32,847 bases of DNA, from NCBI GenBank assembly GCA_910595805.1, contig CAJVCK010000010.1, forward strand, positions 1 through 32,847, written 5' to 3'. Below are positions 18,039-26,150 of this stretch, piece after piece (within the stretch, counting starts at the first letter, position 1; every line of letters begins with the position of its first letter). The notes beneath the pieces are model-generated. The model saw only the letters and a list, made by a program, of their open reading frames with translations. It made no database searches and was not told the DNA's origin. The stretch comes from an uncultured Candidatus Thioglobus sp. GTDB taxonomy: Bacteria; Pseudomonadota; Gammaproteobacteria; PS1; Thioglobaceae. A program made the position numbers and the translations under genes.

Positions 18039-19790
18039 TTAATCTTTTTCTGGCAAGCTCACTTTAACACTAAGCTCTCTTAATACTTTTCTTGGTACGC
18101 CAGCAGGTGCATCGGTTAATAAACAAGCGGCTGTTTGAGTTTTAGGGAAAGCGATCACTTCACGGATTGAGTCTGCACCAGTCATAATCATTACTAGACG
18201 GTCTAGACCAAAAGCCATGCCACCATGAGGAGGGCAACCATACTCTAGTGCATCGAGCAAGAAGCCAAATTTGTCCTTAGCTTCATCATCAGAAATACCT
18301 AAAAGCTTTAATACAGTTTGTTGCATTTCAACTTGGTGAATACGAATAGAACCACCACCAACTTCAGAGCCATTGATAACTAAGTCATAGGCACGTGATA
18401 GGGCTGTTTCAGCTGTCGTTTCTAATGTTTCAGCATTAACACTTGGCGCAGTAAATGGATGATGAATAGCACTTAAAGAGCCATCATCATTAGCATCAAA
18501 CATTGGGAAGTCGATTACCCAGATTGGCGCCCATTGTTTATCAAACAGATCTAGGTCTTTAGCCAACTGTTCACGTAAATTACCCAAAGCCTCATTGACA
18601 ATCTTAGCTTTGTCAGCACCGAAGAAAATAATATCACCCGTTTGTGCACCTGTCATTTCAATTGCTTTTTTGGTTACATCATCACCTAAGAATTTTAAAA
18701 TTGGTGAGGCTGGACCATCTTCATTCAGCTTGATATAAGCCAAACCTTTAGCACCATAAATACTGACGTATTTAGTGTACTTGTCAATCTGCTTGCGACT
18801 GATAGTTGCACCACCCGGTACTCTCAGTGCTGCAACGCGACTCTTGTCGTCATTGGCAGGCCCTGAGAACACTTTAAAGTCAACGCCTTGCATTAGCTCA
18901 TCCATATCGGTGATTTGCATTGGGATACGCATATCAGGGCGATCAACACCATATAAATTCATGGCATCTGCATAAGTAATAGTTGGGAATTCATCAGGCA
19001 AGTCAACATCAATCACAGACTTAAACATGCCACGTGTCATGTCTTCCATCATGCCCATAATCTCATCTTCACTCATAAAAGATGTTTCAACATCAAGCTG
19101 GGTAAATTCTGGCTGACGGTCAGCACGTAAATCCTCATCTCTAAAACATTTAACGATTTGGTAATAACGCTCGAAGCCTGACATCATTAATAATTGTTTG
19201 AATAATTGTGGTGATTGCGGAAGCGCAAAAAAATCACCTGGATGCGTGCGTGAAGGCACTAAATAATCACGTGCACCTTCAGGTGTGGCCTTAGTTAAAA
19301 AGGGCGTTTCAATATCTAAGAAATCGTTTTCATCCATAAATTCACGCATGAAGTGAGTCACCTTTGAACGCAAGCGCAGGCGCTGTTGCATTTCATCGCG
19401 TCGTAAATCTAAGTAACGATATTTAAGACGAACCTCTTCGGAAGTATCTGTTGAGTCAATCTGGAATGGAACCGGCTTTGAAGCGTTGAGAATCTCAATA
19501 CGATCAGCAACAATCTCGATCTCGCCAGTGGCTAATTTTGGGTTAGCCAAGCCTTCGCCTCTGGCAATAACTTGACCAGTAATTTTTAAGACAAACTCAT
19601 TGCGAATAGATTCAGCTAGTTCAAAATCAGCATTATCAGGGTTGATAACCACTTGCGCAATACCACGTTTATCGCGCATATCTAAAAAGATAACACCACC
19701 ATGGTCACGACGACGATTCACCCAACCGCAGATTTCAACCGTTTGGCCAATGTTGTCTTTGTTTAATTCACCGCAATAATGTGTTCTCAT
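18039..19790 (-). CDS. aspS: Aspartyl-tRNA synthetase
   Basis: A 583-residue class II synthetase of the bacterial type. The N-terminal OB-fold anticodon-binding domain ([20 protein letters not shown]) is followed by motif 2 ([19 protein letters not shown]), the bacterial GAD insertion, and motif 3 ([17 protein letters not shown]). Whether it also charges tRNA-Asn cannot be decided without the genome's asnS and gatCAB status. It lies 17 bases after the DUF502 gene, an arrangement common in beta- and gammaproteobacteria. Confidence 0.97.
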   Translation of the reverse strand: MRTHYCGELNKDNIGQTVEICGWVNRRRDHGGVIFLDMRDKRGIAQVVINPDNADFELAESIRNEFVLKITGQVIARGEGLANPKLATGEIEIVADRIEILNASKPVPFQIDSTDTSEEVRLKYRYLDLRRDEMQQRLRLRSKVTHFMREFMDENDFLDIETPFLTKATPEGARDYLVPSRTHPGDFFALPQSPQLFKQLLMMSGFERYYQIVKCFRDEDLRADRQPEFTQLDVETSFMSEDEIMGMMEDMTRGMFKSVIDVDLPDEFPTITYADAMNLYGVDRPDMRIPMQITDMDELMQGVDFKVFSGPANDDKSRVAALRVPGGATISRKQIDKYTKYVSIYGAKGLAYIKLNEDGPASPILKFLGDDVTKKAIEMTGAQTGDIIFFGADKAKIVNEALGNLREQLAKDLDLFDKQWAPIWVIDFPMFDANDDGSLSAIHHPFTAPSVNAETLETTAETALSRAYDLVINGSEVGGGSIRIHQVEMQQTVLKLLGISDDEAKDKFGFLLDALEYGCPPHGGMAFGLDRLVMIMTGADSIREVIAFPKTQTAACLLTDAPAGVPRKVLRELSVKVSLPEKD

Positions 19791-19807
19791 TTTTAGTTTG
19801 TCCTTGT

Positions 19808-20401
19808 TTAATTTGGTGTAACCACACCAGTAGAAATAATTAATTTAAATGCCTCATCAACACTCATATCCAGTTCAATCACATCGTCTTTTGGTAGCAT
19901 GATAAAAAATCCAGAAGTTGGGTTGGGCGTGGTTGGTACATAGATATTGATAATTTCTTCACCGATTTTCTTTTCAACCTCACCGTGATAATTGCCAGTT
20001 TGAAAAGCGATAGTCCACATACCTTTGCGTGGATACTCTACCAAAACCGCTTTTTTGAAACTGTCACCAGAAGTGCTCAAAACCGTGTCTGATAATTGTT
20101 TTAGTGCTTTATAGATACCTCTAAAACCAGGGATTCTGTTAAGCAGCTTTTCCCATAGTTCAAGCAGCTTACGACCAATGAAATTACTTACTAAAGCGCC
20201 AGTAATGACAATCACCAAGATCACCCATACAATGCCAGAACCAGGAATTGTATTACCTAAGTTAAATAATGTTTCAGGCAGGTATTCAGGTGGAACAATG
20301 TCATTAATTATCTCCAAAAAGAATTTAATAACGACAATACTTAGCCCTAATGGAATCCAAAAAAGCAAGCCAGAGACAAAATAGTTTCTTAGGTTTTTCA
20401 A
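19808..20401 (-). CDS. DUF502 inner-membrane protein
   Basis: A 197-residue DUF502 protein with two membrane helices: residues about 8-30 ([20 protein letters not shown]) and about 55-77 ([20 protein letters not shown]). The conserved cytoplasmic part includes [31 protein letters not shown] and [15 protein letters not shown]. Function is unknown. The gene is the first of the DUF502-aspS-nadA unit. The 133 bases upstream (20402-20534) hold no gene; I find no strong promoter there, only small AT-rich inverted repeats. Confidence 0.88.
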   Translation of the reverse strand: MKNLRNYFVSGLLFWIPLGLSIVVIKFFLEIINDIVPPEYLPETLFNLGNTIPGSGIVWVILVIVITGALVSNFIGRKLLELWEKLLNRIPGFRGIYKALKQLSDTVLSTSGDSFKKAVLVEYPRKGMWTIAFQTGNYHGEVEKKIGEEIINIYVPTTPNPTSGFFIMLPKDDVIELDMSVDEAFKLIISTGVVTPN

Positions 20402-20534
20402 CGCTTAGTCACTTAATAATAAAAGCATTATTTTATCACAATGGATAAGGTTTTATATTGGCTCTTAAAGAGATCTATGGGCTTACTTGGTGTATTTTAT
20501 GGAGGGTAGAGAATAATGCATTTCTTAAACCATT

Positions 20535-21320
20535 CTAAGTAAGTGCATCGCTCTCTTCATTTCTAAGGGTGAGGATTTCATAACCGTTTTTAGTAACTAA
20601 AATTGTATGTTCCCATTGTGCAGAAAGTGAACGATCTTTAGTGGTTACAGTCCAACCATCAACTTTGGAAGTGGCAACTTCAAATCCGCCTAAATTTATC
20701 ATCGGCTCGATGGTAAAAGTCATGCCTTCTTCTAGAATAGGACTGTCGTCAACTTTTCCGTTGTCATAATGGAGCACCTGTGGCGCAGTATGAAACTCGC
20801 TACCAATACCGTGACCACAATAGTCCTTCACAACAGAGCAATTGTTTTTAAAAGCATGAGCACCAATAGATTTACCAATTTCGCCCAAATGGATGCCTGG
20901 CTTAACGTTTTTAATCCCAATGTATAGACATTCTTGTGCGATTCGACAGATGCGTTGAGCCTTAACGCTTGATTTTCCAATAACAAACATTTTAGATGTA
21001 TCGCCATGATAACCATCCTTGATTACCGTGATGTCAATATTGACAATGTCGCCTTTTTTTAGTTTTTTCTCTCCTGGTATACCGTGACACACCACATTGT
21101 TAATACTAGTGCAAATTGATTTTGGAAAACCATGATAGTTTAATGGCGCTGGAATCGCTTTTTGAGTATTGACAATATAGTCATGGCAAATTTTATCCAA
21201 CTCGTTTGTAGTGATGCCAGCTTTTACATGAGAAGATATCATGTTCAGCACTTCAGCTGCCAGGCGGCCAGCAACACGCATTTTTTCTATTTCGTCCTGA
21301 GATTTTATTGCAATTGCCAT
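20535..21320 (-). CDS. map: Methionine aminopeptidase, type I
   Basis: A 261-residue type I enzyme that removes the initiator methionine from nascent proteins. All five metal ligands are placed as in E. coli MAP: the aspartates in VNIDITVIKDGYHGDTSKM, the histidine in GIGSEFHTAPQ, and glutamates in FTIEPMIN and SAQWEHTI. The substrate histidine is in CHGIPGEKK. In many bacteria map stands near rpsB or in a ribosomal operon; here it is 5 bases after htpX in a two-gene unit. Confidence 0.96.
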   Translation of the reverse strand: MAIAIKSQDEIEKMRVAGRLAAEVLNMISSHVKAGITTNELDKICHDYIVNTQKAIPAPLNYHGFPKSICTSINNVVCHGIPGEKKLKKGDIVNIDITVIKDGYHGDTSKMFVIGKSSVKAQRICRIAQECLYIGIKNVKPGIHLGEIGKSIGAHAFKNNCSVVKDYCGHGIGSEFHTAPQVLHYDNGKVDDSPILEEGMTFTIEPMINLGGFEVATSKVDGWTVTTKDRSLSAQWEHTILVTKNGYEILTLRNEESDALT

Positions 21321-21325
21321 GGGTT

Positions 21326-22213
21326 TTATCGCTGCCCCATAGCGCGCTTTTCAAGCGCTGAAATTCTATCTTCAATGGGCGGGTGTGAAGAGAACCACGA
21401 AGCAAAACCTTTCTTATCATCAATGCCAAACGCTGCCATCTGTTCAGGTAGTGCTTCTGGTTCTACTTGCCCTAAACGTTTTAGTGCGTTAATCATATTT
21501 TGATGTCCTGCTAGATCTGCACCACCGGTATCAGCAACAAATTCACGTTTTCTTGAGACATACATAACAATTGTAGAGGCTAATATTGATAAAATAATTT
21601 GAGCAAACAAGGTAGTTACAAAATAACCAATCCCATGTCCTCGGTTATTTTTTAATATAACACGGTCAACAATATGCCCAATCACCCGAGAAAAGAAGAT
21701 CACAAACGTATTAACCACTCCTTGTATCAAGGTTAGAGTAACCATGTCTCCATTTGCTACGTGACTCATCTCGTGCCCAACAACGGCTTCAATTTCACCC
21801 TGAGTCATTGAGTCCACTAGCCCTTGAGAAACTGCGACTAAGGCTTTATTTTTACTAGCACCCGTTGCAAAGGCATTCATCGATGCTGATGGAAAAATTG
21901 CAACTTCTGGCATTTTTATACCAACAATTTTTGCTTGTTTTTCAACCGTTTCAAGTAGCCATTTTTCTAAGTTATTGTTTGGCGATGCAATCACAACTGC
22001 GCCGGTCATGCGTTTTGCCATCCATTTTGAGATCGCTAATGAGATAAACGCACCACCAAACCCAAAAACGGCAGAAAAGATAAGTAGCGCTTGTAGATCA
22101 AGGTCAGAACCGTTGGCCGCCAAAATCCCCTCAACGCCGAGCAGACTTAACGTGATACTCAGTAAAACAAGAATTGCAATATTAGTTAATAAAAATAAAA
22201 AAATTCGTTTCAT
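21326..22213 (-). CDS. htpX: Membrane metalloprotease HtpX
   Basis: A 295-residue HtpX, an M48 zinc protease that removes misfolded inner-membrane proteins. Two N-terminal helices (residues about 3-25 and 37-60) precede the zinc motif VVGHEMSHVANGDM. A second hydrophobic pair follows (GVVNTFVIFFSRVIG and GYFVTTLFAQIILSI). The third zinc ligand is the glutamate of KREFVADTGGADLAG. The conserved C-terminus is FSSHPPIEDRISALEKR. The upstream gap (22214-22298) is shared with a divergent small gene and carries a short inverted repeat (22272-22286). Regulation by CpxR or heat shock is known in E. coli, but no such site is recognisable here. Confidence 0.95.
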   Translation of the reverse strand: MKRIFLFLLTNIAILVLLSITLSLLGVEGILAANGSDLDLQALLIFSAVFGFGGAFISLAISKWMAKRMTGAVVIASPNNNLEKWLLETVEKQAKIVGIKMPEVAIFPSASMNAFATGASKNKALVAVSQGLVDSMTQGEIEAVVGHEMSHVANGDMVTLTLIQGVVNTFVIFFSRVIGHIVDRVILKNNRGHGIGYFVTTLFAQIILSILASTIVMYVSRKREFVADTGGADLAGHQNMINALKRLGQVEPEALPEQMAAFGIDDKKGFASWFSSHPPIEDRISALEKRAMGQR

Positions 22214-22271
22214 AGTGTTTTTTTTGTTTATTTATATATATAGTTAGATAGGGTTATTATCTAATATTTTC

Positions 22272-22286
22272 AACCCCTATTGGGTT
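22272..22286. repeat. Short inverted repeat in the htpX divergent promoter region
   Basis: AACCC (22272-22276) and GGGTT (22282-22286) flank five bases. It lies between the divergent starts of htpX and the small exported protein and could be an operator, but at 5 bp per arm it may be chance. Confidence 0.35.
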
Positions 22287-22298
22287 ACAATATTTACA

Positions 22299-22526
22299 AT
22301 GAGAAGGTATTATTTAATATTGATTTTGTTGTTTGTTGGCTTTGGTTACCAGGCCATTGATCAAGAAGTTGTTGTCAACGATACCGAGACATCGGTAGTA
22401 AAAAAACATAAACACCCAGCTAGCCCTGAAGAGCCACCTATTTGTGAAAATTTGACCATTGCAGAATGTTTGGAAATTATTATTCCTGCTATTTGGGATC
22501 GTGAAGTTGAAAGGGATTGTGAATAG
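22299..22526 (+). CDS. Small exported cysteine-containing protein
   Basis: A 75-residue protein I do not recognise. Residues 1-20 (MRRYYLILILLFVGFGYQAI) form a signal peptide or membrane anchor. The rest is short and charged, with a basic KKHKHP stretch and three cysteines (49, 57, 74), in keeping with a disulfide-bonded periplasmic peptide. No Shine-Dalgarno is seen, and TACAAT sequences at 22286 and 22295 lie right before the start, so the message may be nearly leaderless. It is divergent from htpX and ends 2 bases before the converging pseudouridine synthase gene. The signal-like N-terminus and tight packing argue that it is real. Confidence 0.6.
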   Translation: MRRYYLILILLFVGFGYQAIDQEVVVNDTETSVVKKHKHPASPEEPPICENLTIAECLEIIIPAIWDREVERDCE

Positions 22527-22528
22527 AT

Positions 22529-23359
22529 CTAAAGTGATATTTTTTTTTGGTTAGGCAATTCAATATTAATCTCTTTATTGTCGATTGGACAATTAAACAC
22601 TAAGTGTATAGCCTGTAGTTGAAGATCCTCTGGATAATTTTTATCTGCACTCCCATAAAGTCTATCACCAATGATAGGGTAGTTAATCCCACTTAGGTGT
22701 TTTCTAATTTGATGTTTTCTGCCAGTTTCTATACGCACTTCAAGTAATGATCTATTCTTGGAAAAAGTTAGTAATTTGATATGGCTGATAGCTGATTTTC
22801 CGTCGATTTTTTCAGTAATGGTGAGTTTATCAGCGCTGGCGCTGAACTCCCCTTCAACAATAGCCAAATAAGTTTTATTAATCTTTCGATCGGCAAAAAG
22901 TTTTGACAAATCTCTGGCTGCATGTTTGGCATGAGCAACCATCATAATACCGCTGGTGGCGCGATCGAGTCGATGCACTAAAAAGCTATTTCTATTGAGT
23001 GCTTTCTCTACCAATCTAGTCAGTGCGCAATGATCTCCCCATTTTGATCCTTGGGCGAACACGCCTGCAGGCTTAAACCAAATACTGTAATCTTTTTTAT
23101 CGAGTAGCAATTCAGGATCACTAGGAATAGAAGATAGGATTTTTTCATTGAAATAAATAAAAACCTCATCTCCAACTTTAAGTGGTTTTTTTACACGACG
23201 AACGCGGTTGGTTTTTTTTCCGCTTTTTAACCAGACACAGCCTTTGTCTAAAGCTGATTTAAGCGCTTGCCTTGAAAGTGAAGTAGTATCAGCCAGTACA
23301 TCAATCAGTAAAGCCTGATTAGAGTGATTGATAATTTTTTGTTGAACGATGTGCTGCAT
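22529..23359 (-). CDS. RluA-family pseudouridine synthase
   Basis: A 276-residue RluA-family enzyme. The N-terminal 70 residues resemble an S4-type RNA-binding domain (SLSRQALKSALDKGCVWLK, then RRVKKPLKVGDEVFIYF). The catalytic motif is FLVHRLDRATSGIMMVAHAK with the aspartate in RLDR. RVRIETG-type strand 10 appears as EVRIETGRKHQIRKHLSG, and IIGDRLYG completes the family pattern. Which rRNA or tRNA uridine is modified cannot be told from the sequence. It is divergent from the Hsp33 gene with only 30 bases between starts. Confidence 0.9.
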   Translation of the reverse strand: MQHIVQQKIINHSNQALLIDVLADTTSLSRQALKSALDKGCVWLKSGKKTNRVRRVKKPLKVGDEVFIYFNEKILSSIPSDPELLLDKKDYSIWFKPAGVFAQGSKWGDHCALTRLVEKALNRNSFLVHRLDRATSGIMMVAHAKHAARDLSKLFADRKINKTYLAIVEGEFSASADKLTITEKIDGKSAISHIKLLTFSKNRSLLEVRIETGRKHQIRKHLSGINYPIIGDRLYGSADKNYPEDLQLQAIHLVFNCPIDNKEINIELPNQKKISL

Positions 23360-23389
23360 AAAATTTATTTTAAATTTAAAATAGCCCCT

Positions 23390-24229
23390 ATGAACACAAT
23401 ACGACGTTTTTTATTTAAAGATCTTAATATACGCGGCCAACATCTGTCTATTAATCAAACTTGGCAAGCAATGGTTCAAGATCGTGGCTATACAAGACAA
23501 GTTAGACAATTGTTTGGTGAATTAAGCGCAATGGCAATCATGCTTGCAAATGGCATAAAACATCAAGGTAAACTAACTCTGCAATATCAAGGAGATGGTG
23601 TTGTAAGTTTGTTGTTAGTTGAAGTAACGCATGATATGAAGCTACGTGGCATGATAAGGTCCAATGGCACCATTAAAGAAGACGACAACCTAGATACTGT
23701 ACTAGGCGAAGGACAAATGGTTGCTACTTTATATAACACACAAACTGATCACAGTTTTCAATCGCTTATTCCCAGAAACCCACTGGGTTTAATTTCAACA
23801 TTTGAAGACTATTTTTCTCAATCAGAGCAACTAGATTCAAAACTTTGGGTGTCATCAACCAAAGATAACTTATCTGCTATGTTGATTCAAAAAATGCCGG
23901 AAATCAAAAACAATGATGAAGAGGGTTGGATCAGAATAACAGCACTCGCAAGCACAATAACTAATCAAGAGCTGTGTAGTTTGGATGCAGAGCAATTACT
24001 CCATCGACTTTTCCATGAAGAAACTGTACAACTATTCGAACAAGACCAGGTTGATTATGAGTGTCAACAAGATAGAAGGCGATTTGAAAAAATTATCTTT
24101 GATTTGGGAGAAGAAGACGCACGCAACCTACTTGAAGAACGTGGAGAAATTTCTATTCATAATGAGGTTTGCAACGAACACCTGTTTTTTAATGAGCAAG
24201 ATTTAGATCGTATTTTTACCAAAGATTAG
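23390..24229 (+). CDS. hslO: Hsp33-family chaperone with an incomplete zinc site
   Basis: A 279-residue Hsp33 homologue. Hsp33 is a chaperone switched on by oxidation of four cysteines that bind zinc (C-x-C and C-x2-C near the C-terminus). The N-terminal core is typical (RGQHLSINQTWQAM, GELSAMAIMLANGIKHQGKL, MLIQKMPE, LLHRLFHEETVQLFE). In the redox domain the first pair reads YECQQDRRR (C225, then Q227) where E. coli has KCTCSRE; the second reads HNEVCNEHLFF (N258, C261) where E. coli has HCDYCGNH. One cysteine of each pair is therefore missing, with no frameshift. The ATG at 23390 begins MNTIRRFLFKDLNIRG; the frame opens earlier but without homology. The stop overlaps the converging SEL1-like gene by 3 bases. 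Confidence 0.93.
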   Translation: MNTIRRFLFKDLNIRGQHLSINQTWQAMVQDRGYTRQVRQLFGELSAMAIMLANGIKHQGKLTLQYQGDGVVSLLLVEVTHDMKLRGMIRSNGTIKEDDNLDTVLGEGQMVATLYNTQTDHSFQSLIPRNPLGLISTFEDYFSQSEQLDSKLWVSSTKDNLSAMLIQKMPEIKNNDEEGWIRITALASTITNQELCSLDAEQLLHRLFHEETVQLFEQDQVDYECQQDRRRFEKIIFDLGEEDARNLLEERGEISIHNEVCNEHLFFNEQDLDRIFTKD

Positions 24230-24663
24230 TATTTTGTCTTAACACCATATACAGCTAATTTTTTAACACGCATGTTAAAGATCACAGTTTCCCGAGGGGT
24301 TTTGGCATTTTTATAAGCCTCACTAATCCAGATTTCAGCTTGTTTTGGATTTTTTCTAGTGCCTTGTCCAATTGCATGCATTAAGCCCAGGTTGAATTGT
24401 GCCACGCTGTGGTTGTTGTTGGCAGCTAAATTGTACCAAATCAGTGTATTTTTAAACTTTCTATCAGGCTTCATGCCTGATTGAAACATCTTGGCAATTT
24501 GAAATTGTGCCTCAGCATTGCCTTTGTCAGCCTCCACTTTAAAGGCTTGGTAGCCTTGTTCATATTGTCTACTTTTGATTGCTGATAGACCTTCTTCCAT
24601 GCCAGCAAAACTTAACTGTATACACAGCATATTGATTAAAGTAAATAAAAAGATTTTTGTCAT
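24226..24663 (-). CDS. Exported SEL1-like repeat protein
   Basis: A 145-residue protein with a signal peptide (MTKIFLFTLINMLCIQLSFA, cleaved after residue 20) and about two to three SEL1-type repeats: YEQGYQAFKVEADKGNAEAQ, FQIAKMFQSGMK and AQFNLGLMHAIGQGTRKNPK. It is likely a periplasmic protein-protein adaptor. The ATG at 24663 is chosen because it starts a clean signal peptide and has a GGA upstream; the frame opens 54 codons earlier without sense. It is the second exported SEL1 protein in the window and differs in sequence from the one at 351-878. The 109 bases upstream (24664-24772) hold no gene. Confidence 0.82.
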   Translation of the reverse strand: MTKIFLFTLINMLCIQLSFAGMEEGLSAIKSRQYEQGYQAFKVEADKGNAEAQFQIAKMFQSGMKPDRKFKNTLIWYNLAANNNHSVAQFNLGLMHAIGQGTRKNPKQAEIWISEAYKNAKTPRETVIFNMRVKKLAVYGVKTKY

Positions 24664-24772
24664 AATAAGTCCGTTATTTGTAATTAGCTGATATTTTATC
24701 TGAAATATATAGTCATGCATTTTTATGTTTATGATACTAAAATAGTCATTTTTAAACAAAATAGGAAGGGTT

Positions 24773-24997
24773 ATGTATTCTAAAAGCGAACCGTATGTTG
24801 TTAGTATTTCTGCAGGTGAAACCAAATATATTTGTCAGTGTGGCAAAACTAGTACACCGCCTTATTGTGATGGCTCTCATCAAGGTGGCGATAATGAGCC
24901 GTTAGAATATACAGCTAGTAAAGATGAGCAACTGTATGTTTGTGGTTGTGGAAAAACATCAGGAAAGCCCTTCTGCGACGGTTCTCATAACAATTAA
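24773..24997 (+). CDS. Tandem CDGSH iron-sulfur protein
   Basis: A 74-residue protein built from two complete CDGSH (mitoNEET-type) motifs: CQCGKTSTPPYCDGSH and CGCGKTSGKPFCDGSH. Each has the C-x-C-x9-C-x3-H ligand pattern for a [2Fe-2S] cluster, so one chain should carry two clusters. There is no signal peptide or membrane helix, so it is cytoplasmic. Proteins of this kind are proposed to take part in redox or Fe-S transfer, but a precise role is not known. A strong AGGAAGGG lies just before the ATG. The stop abuts that of the converging small-protein gene. Confidence 0.92.
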   Translation: MYSKSEPYVVSISAGETKYICQCGKTSTPPYCDGSHQGGDNEPLEYTASKDEQLYVCGCGKTSGKPFCDGSHNN

Positions 24998-25225
24998 TTA
25001 GTTGTCTTGATTGTTATTCATAACGTTGCAATCAAGGCTATCGAATTTCCCCAAGAAGGGGTTGTCATTGCTGCATTCCCAATGAATCAGATAGAGCAAT
25101 TCTAATTCTAATTCTAATTCTTGCATAAGCTCTATTTCGCTTGTTTCTACAAATTGATTTTCGTTAGAATGCAAGTGGCTGCTAATTATTAACAACACTA
25201 ATGCTATCGTTGTTTTTATATTCAT
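24998..25225 (-). CDS. Small exported protein with an in-frame hexanucleotide repeat
   Basis: A 75-residue protein I do not recognise. Residues 1-20 (MNIKTTIALVLLIISSHLHS) form a signal peptide. An acidic stretch MQELELELELLYL follows, coded by tandem GAATTA units (25098-25121). Two cysteines (51 and 66) lie in the C-terminal half and could form one disulfide. The ATG is 2 bases after the stop of the exported ApaG-like gene, so the two are almost surely one transcript with coupled translation and may act together in the periplasm. No homologue is known to me, and no terminator is seen before the converging CDGSH gene. Confidence 0.65.
   Translation of the reverse strand: MNIKTTIALVLLIISSHLHSNENQFVETSEIELMQELELELELLYLIHWECSNDNPFLGKFDSLDCNVMNNNQDN
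25098..25121. repeat. Tandem hexanucleotide repeat, four copies of AATTCT
   Basis: Four exact copies of AATTCT stand head to tail. On the minus strand they code Glu-Leu dipeptides in the small exported protein. Six-base units allow copy number to change without shifting the frame. Confidence 0.95.
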
Positions 25226-25227
25226 AA

Positions 25228-25677
25228 TTACAAATTAGACAGAATAAATTCTGGAATTTCCACTTTAAAGATCTCTCCATTAGTATCAATCATTTCATAT
25301 GTTCCTTTTATAAGTCCGGTAGGAGTGCTAATTGCAGCACCCGAGGTGTATTGAAAGGTTTCTCCAGGTGCGATATAGGGCAGCCGACCTACAACCCCTA
25401 TGCCAAACACCTCTTTCGTTTTTTCGGTTTCATCCTTAATAAACCAATGCCGCGTACGTAATTGCACCCCTAAATCACCATTATTTGTTATATTGACAGT
25501 GTAAGTATATGCGTATAGATCATTTGAAATATTAGAGTGGTTAGGAAGGTAAGTTGCTTGTATATCAACACTAATATCATTCTTGAAGTTAATTGACTCT
25601 TTATGGCTATATTCAGCAAAAATAATATTGCCCAATCCGGTCAGAAAGAGAGCTATTAATAGTATTTTTGGACGCAT
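25228..25677 (-). CDS. Exported ApaG-domain protein
   Basis: A 149-residue protein. Residues about 33-146 form an ApaG domain (a fibronectin-III-like fold): YAYTYTVNITNNGDLGVQLR, TRHWFIKDE, GIGVVGRLPYIAPGETFQYT, SGAAISTPTGLIKGTYEMID and FKVEIPEFIL match E. coli ApaG nearly block for block. The normal protein (125 residues) is cytoplasmic and starts at the domain. Here the N-terminus is MRPKILLIALFLTGLGNIIF followed by A-EYS, a clear signal peptide with cleavage after A21. No ATG lies between the signal and the domain, so the extension is not a start-site error. It is the first gene of a two-gene unit with the small protein at 24998. The neighbouring ksgA and apaH usual for apaG are absent. 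Confidence 0.85.
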   Translation of the reverse strand: MRPKILLIALFLTGLGNIIFAEYSHKESINFKNDISVDIQATYLPNHSNISNDLYAYTYTVNITNNGDLGVQLRTRHWFIKDETEKTKEVFGIGVVGRLPYIAPGETFQYTSGAAISTPTGLIKGTYEMIDTNGEIFKVEIPEFILSNL

Positions 25678-25794
25678 AATAATTATTGTATCCTAACAAA
25701 ATACTATTTAGATAGATTTTTAATATTGATGTGGGGCTTTAATACAGTTGGGCTAGAGAAGTGATACGATTCAATGCACGATTGATGCAGCTAA

Positions 25795-26115
25795 CTAAAA
25801 AGTAAGTACTTTGTCTGATTCTTTAATAATCAGGTGTAAGTCTTCTAAAGTTGACATTGGGCACAGATCTGAAGATTTGGATTTTCTAATCTTTAGGCAA
25901 GTGCCACAAGCAAATATTTCCCCATTAGAATCAACAAAAGATTGCATCTGTTCAGAGACTTTGAATTGACTATCGTCTAGCGTTTCACTTTCAACACCTT
26001 TTGCTAACAGGAACACTCTAACACTATCACCTTTTGTCAATGAGAAGACACCCAGTCTAAATGCATTAAAGACGGTCTCAGGGTCATTAGAATAGATCAC
26101 TATGCCCAATTTCAT
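25795..26115 (-). CDS. DsrE-family protein
   Basis: A 106-residue protein of the DsrE/DsrF-like fold. The N-terminus MKLGIVIYSNDPETVFNAFR and LGVFSLTKGDSVRVFLLAKGVE match the family's first strand, helix and second strand. Three cysteines (70, 73, 85) lie in IFACGTCLKIR and DLCPMS; the C-x2-C is at the position where the family carries its sulfur-binding cysteine. Related proteins shuttle sulfur in dissimilatory sulfur oxidation or tRNA thiolation, but this one stands alone. The ATG at 26115 is fixed by GGAG (26122-26125). It is divergent from the small protein at 26302, with a repeat-rich intergenic region. Confidence 0.85.
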   Translation of the reverse strand: MKLGIVIYSNDPETVFNAFRLGVFSLTKGDSVRVFLLAKGVESETLDDSQFKVSEQMQSFVDSNGEIFACGTCLKIRKSKSSDLCPMSTLEDLHLIIKESDKVLTF

Positions 26116-26121
26116 AATCTT

Positions 26122-26125
26122 CTCC
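26122..26125 (-). promoter_or_regulatory. Ribosome binding site of the DsrE-family gene
   Basis: GGAG on the minus strand lies 6 bases before the ATG at 26115. It rules out the in-frame TTG at 26127, which overlaps it. Confidence 0.8.
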
Positions 26126-26150
26126 AAATAGGTATCTTGCTATCCATTCT

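Noticed and set aside
21162..21503. Plus-strand open frame across the map/htpX junction
   Set aside because: Antisense to two conserved proteins, with no recognisable domain.
23324..23389. Upstream extension of the Hsp33 frame by 22 codons
   Set aside because: The extension has no homology and overlaps the start of the divergent pseudouridine synthase gene; the family N-terminus begins at 23390.
24058..24174. Frameshift or pseudogene explanation for the incomplete Hsp33 zinc site
   Set aside because: The frame is open and all surrounding residues align with Hsp33 without gaps, so substitutions rather than a frameshift account for the lost cysteines.
24226..24825. Longer version of the SEL1-like gene starting 54 codons earlier
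   Set aside because: The extra residues have no sense and would overlap the start of the CDGSH gene on the other strand; the ATG at 24663 opens a proper signal peptide.
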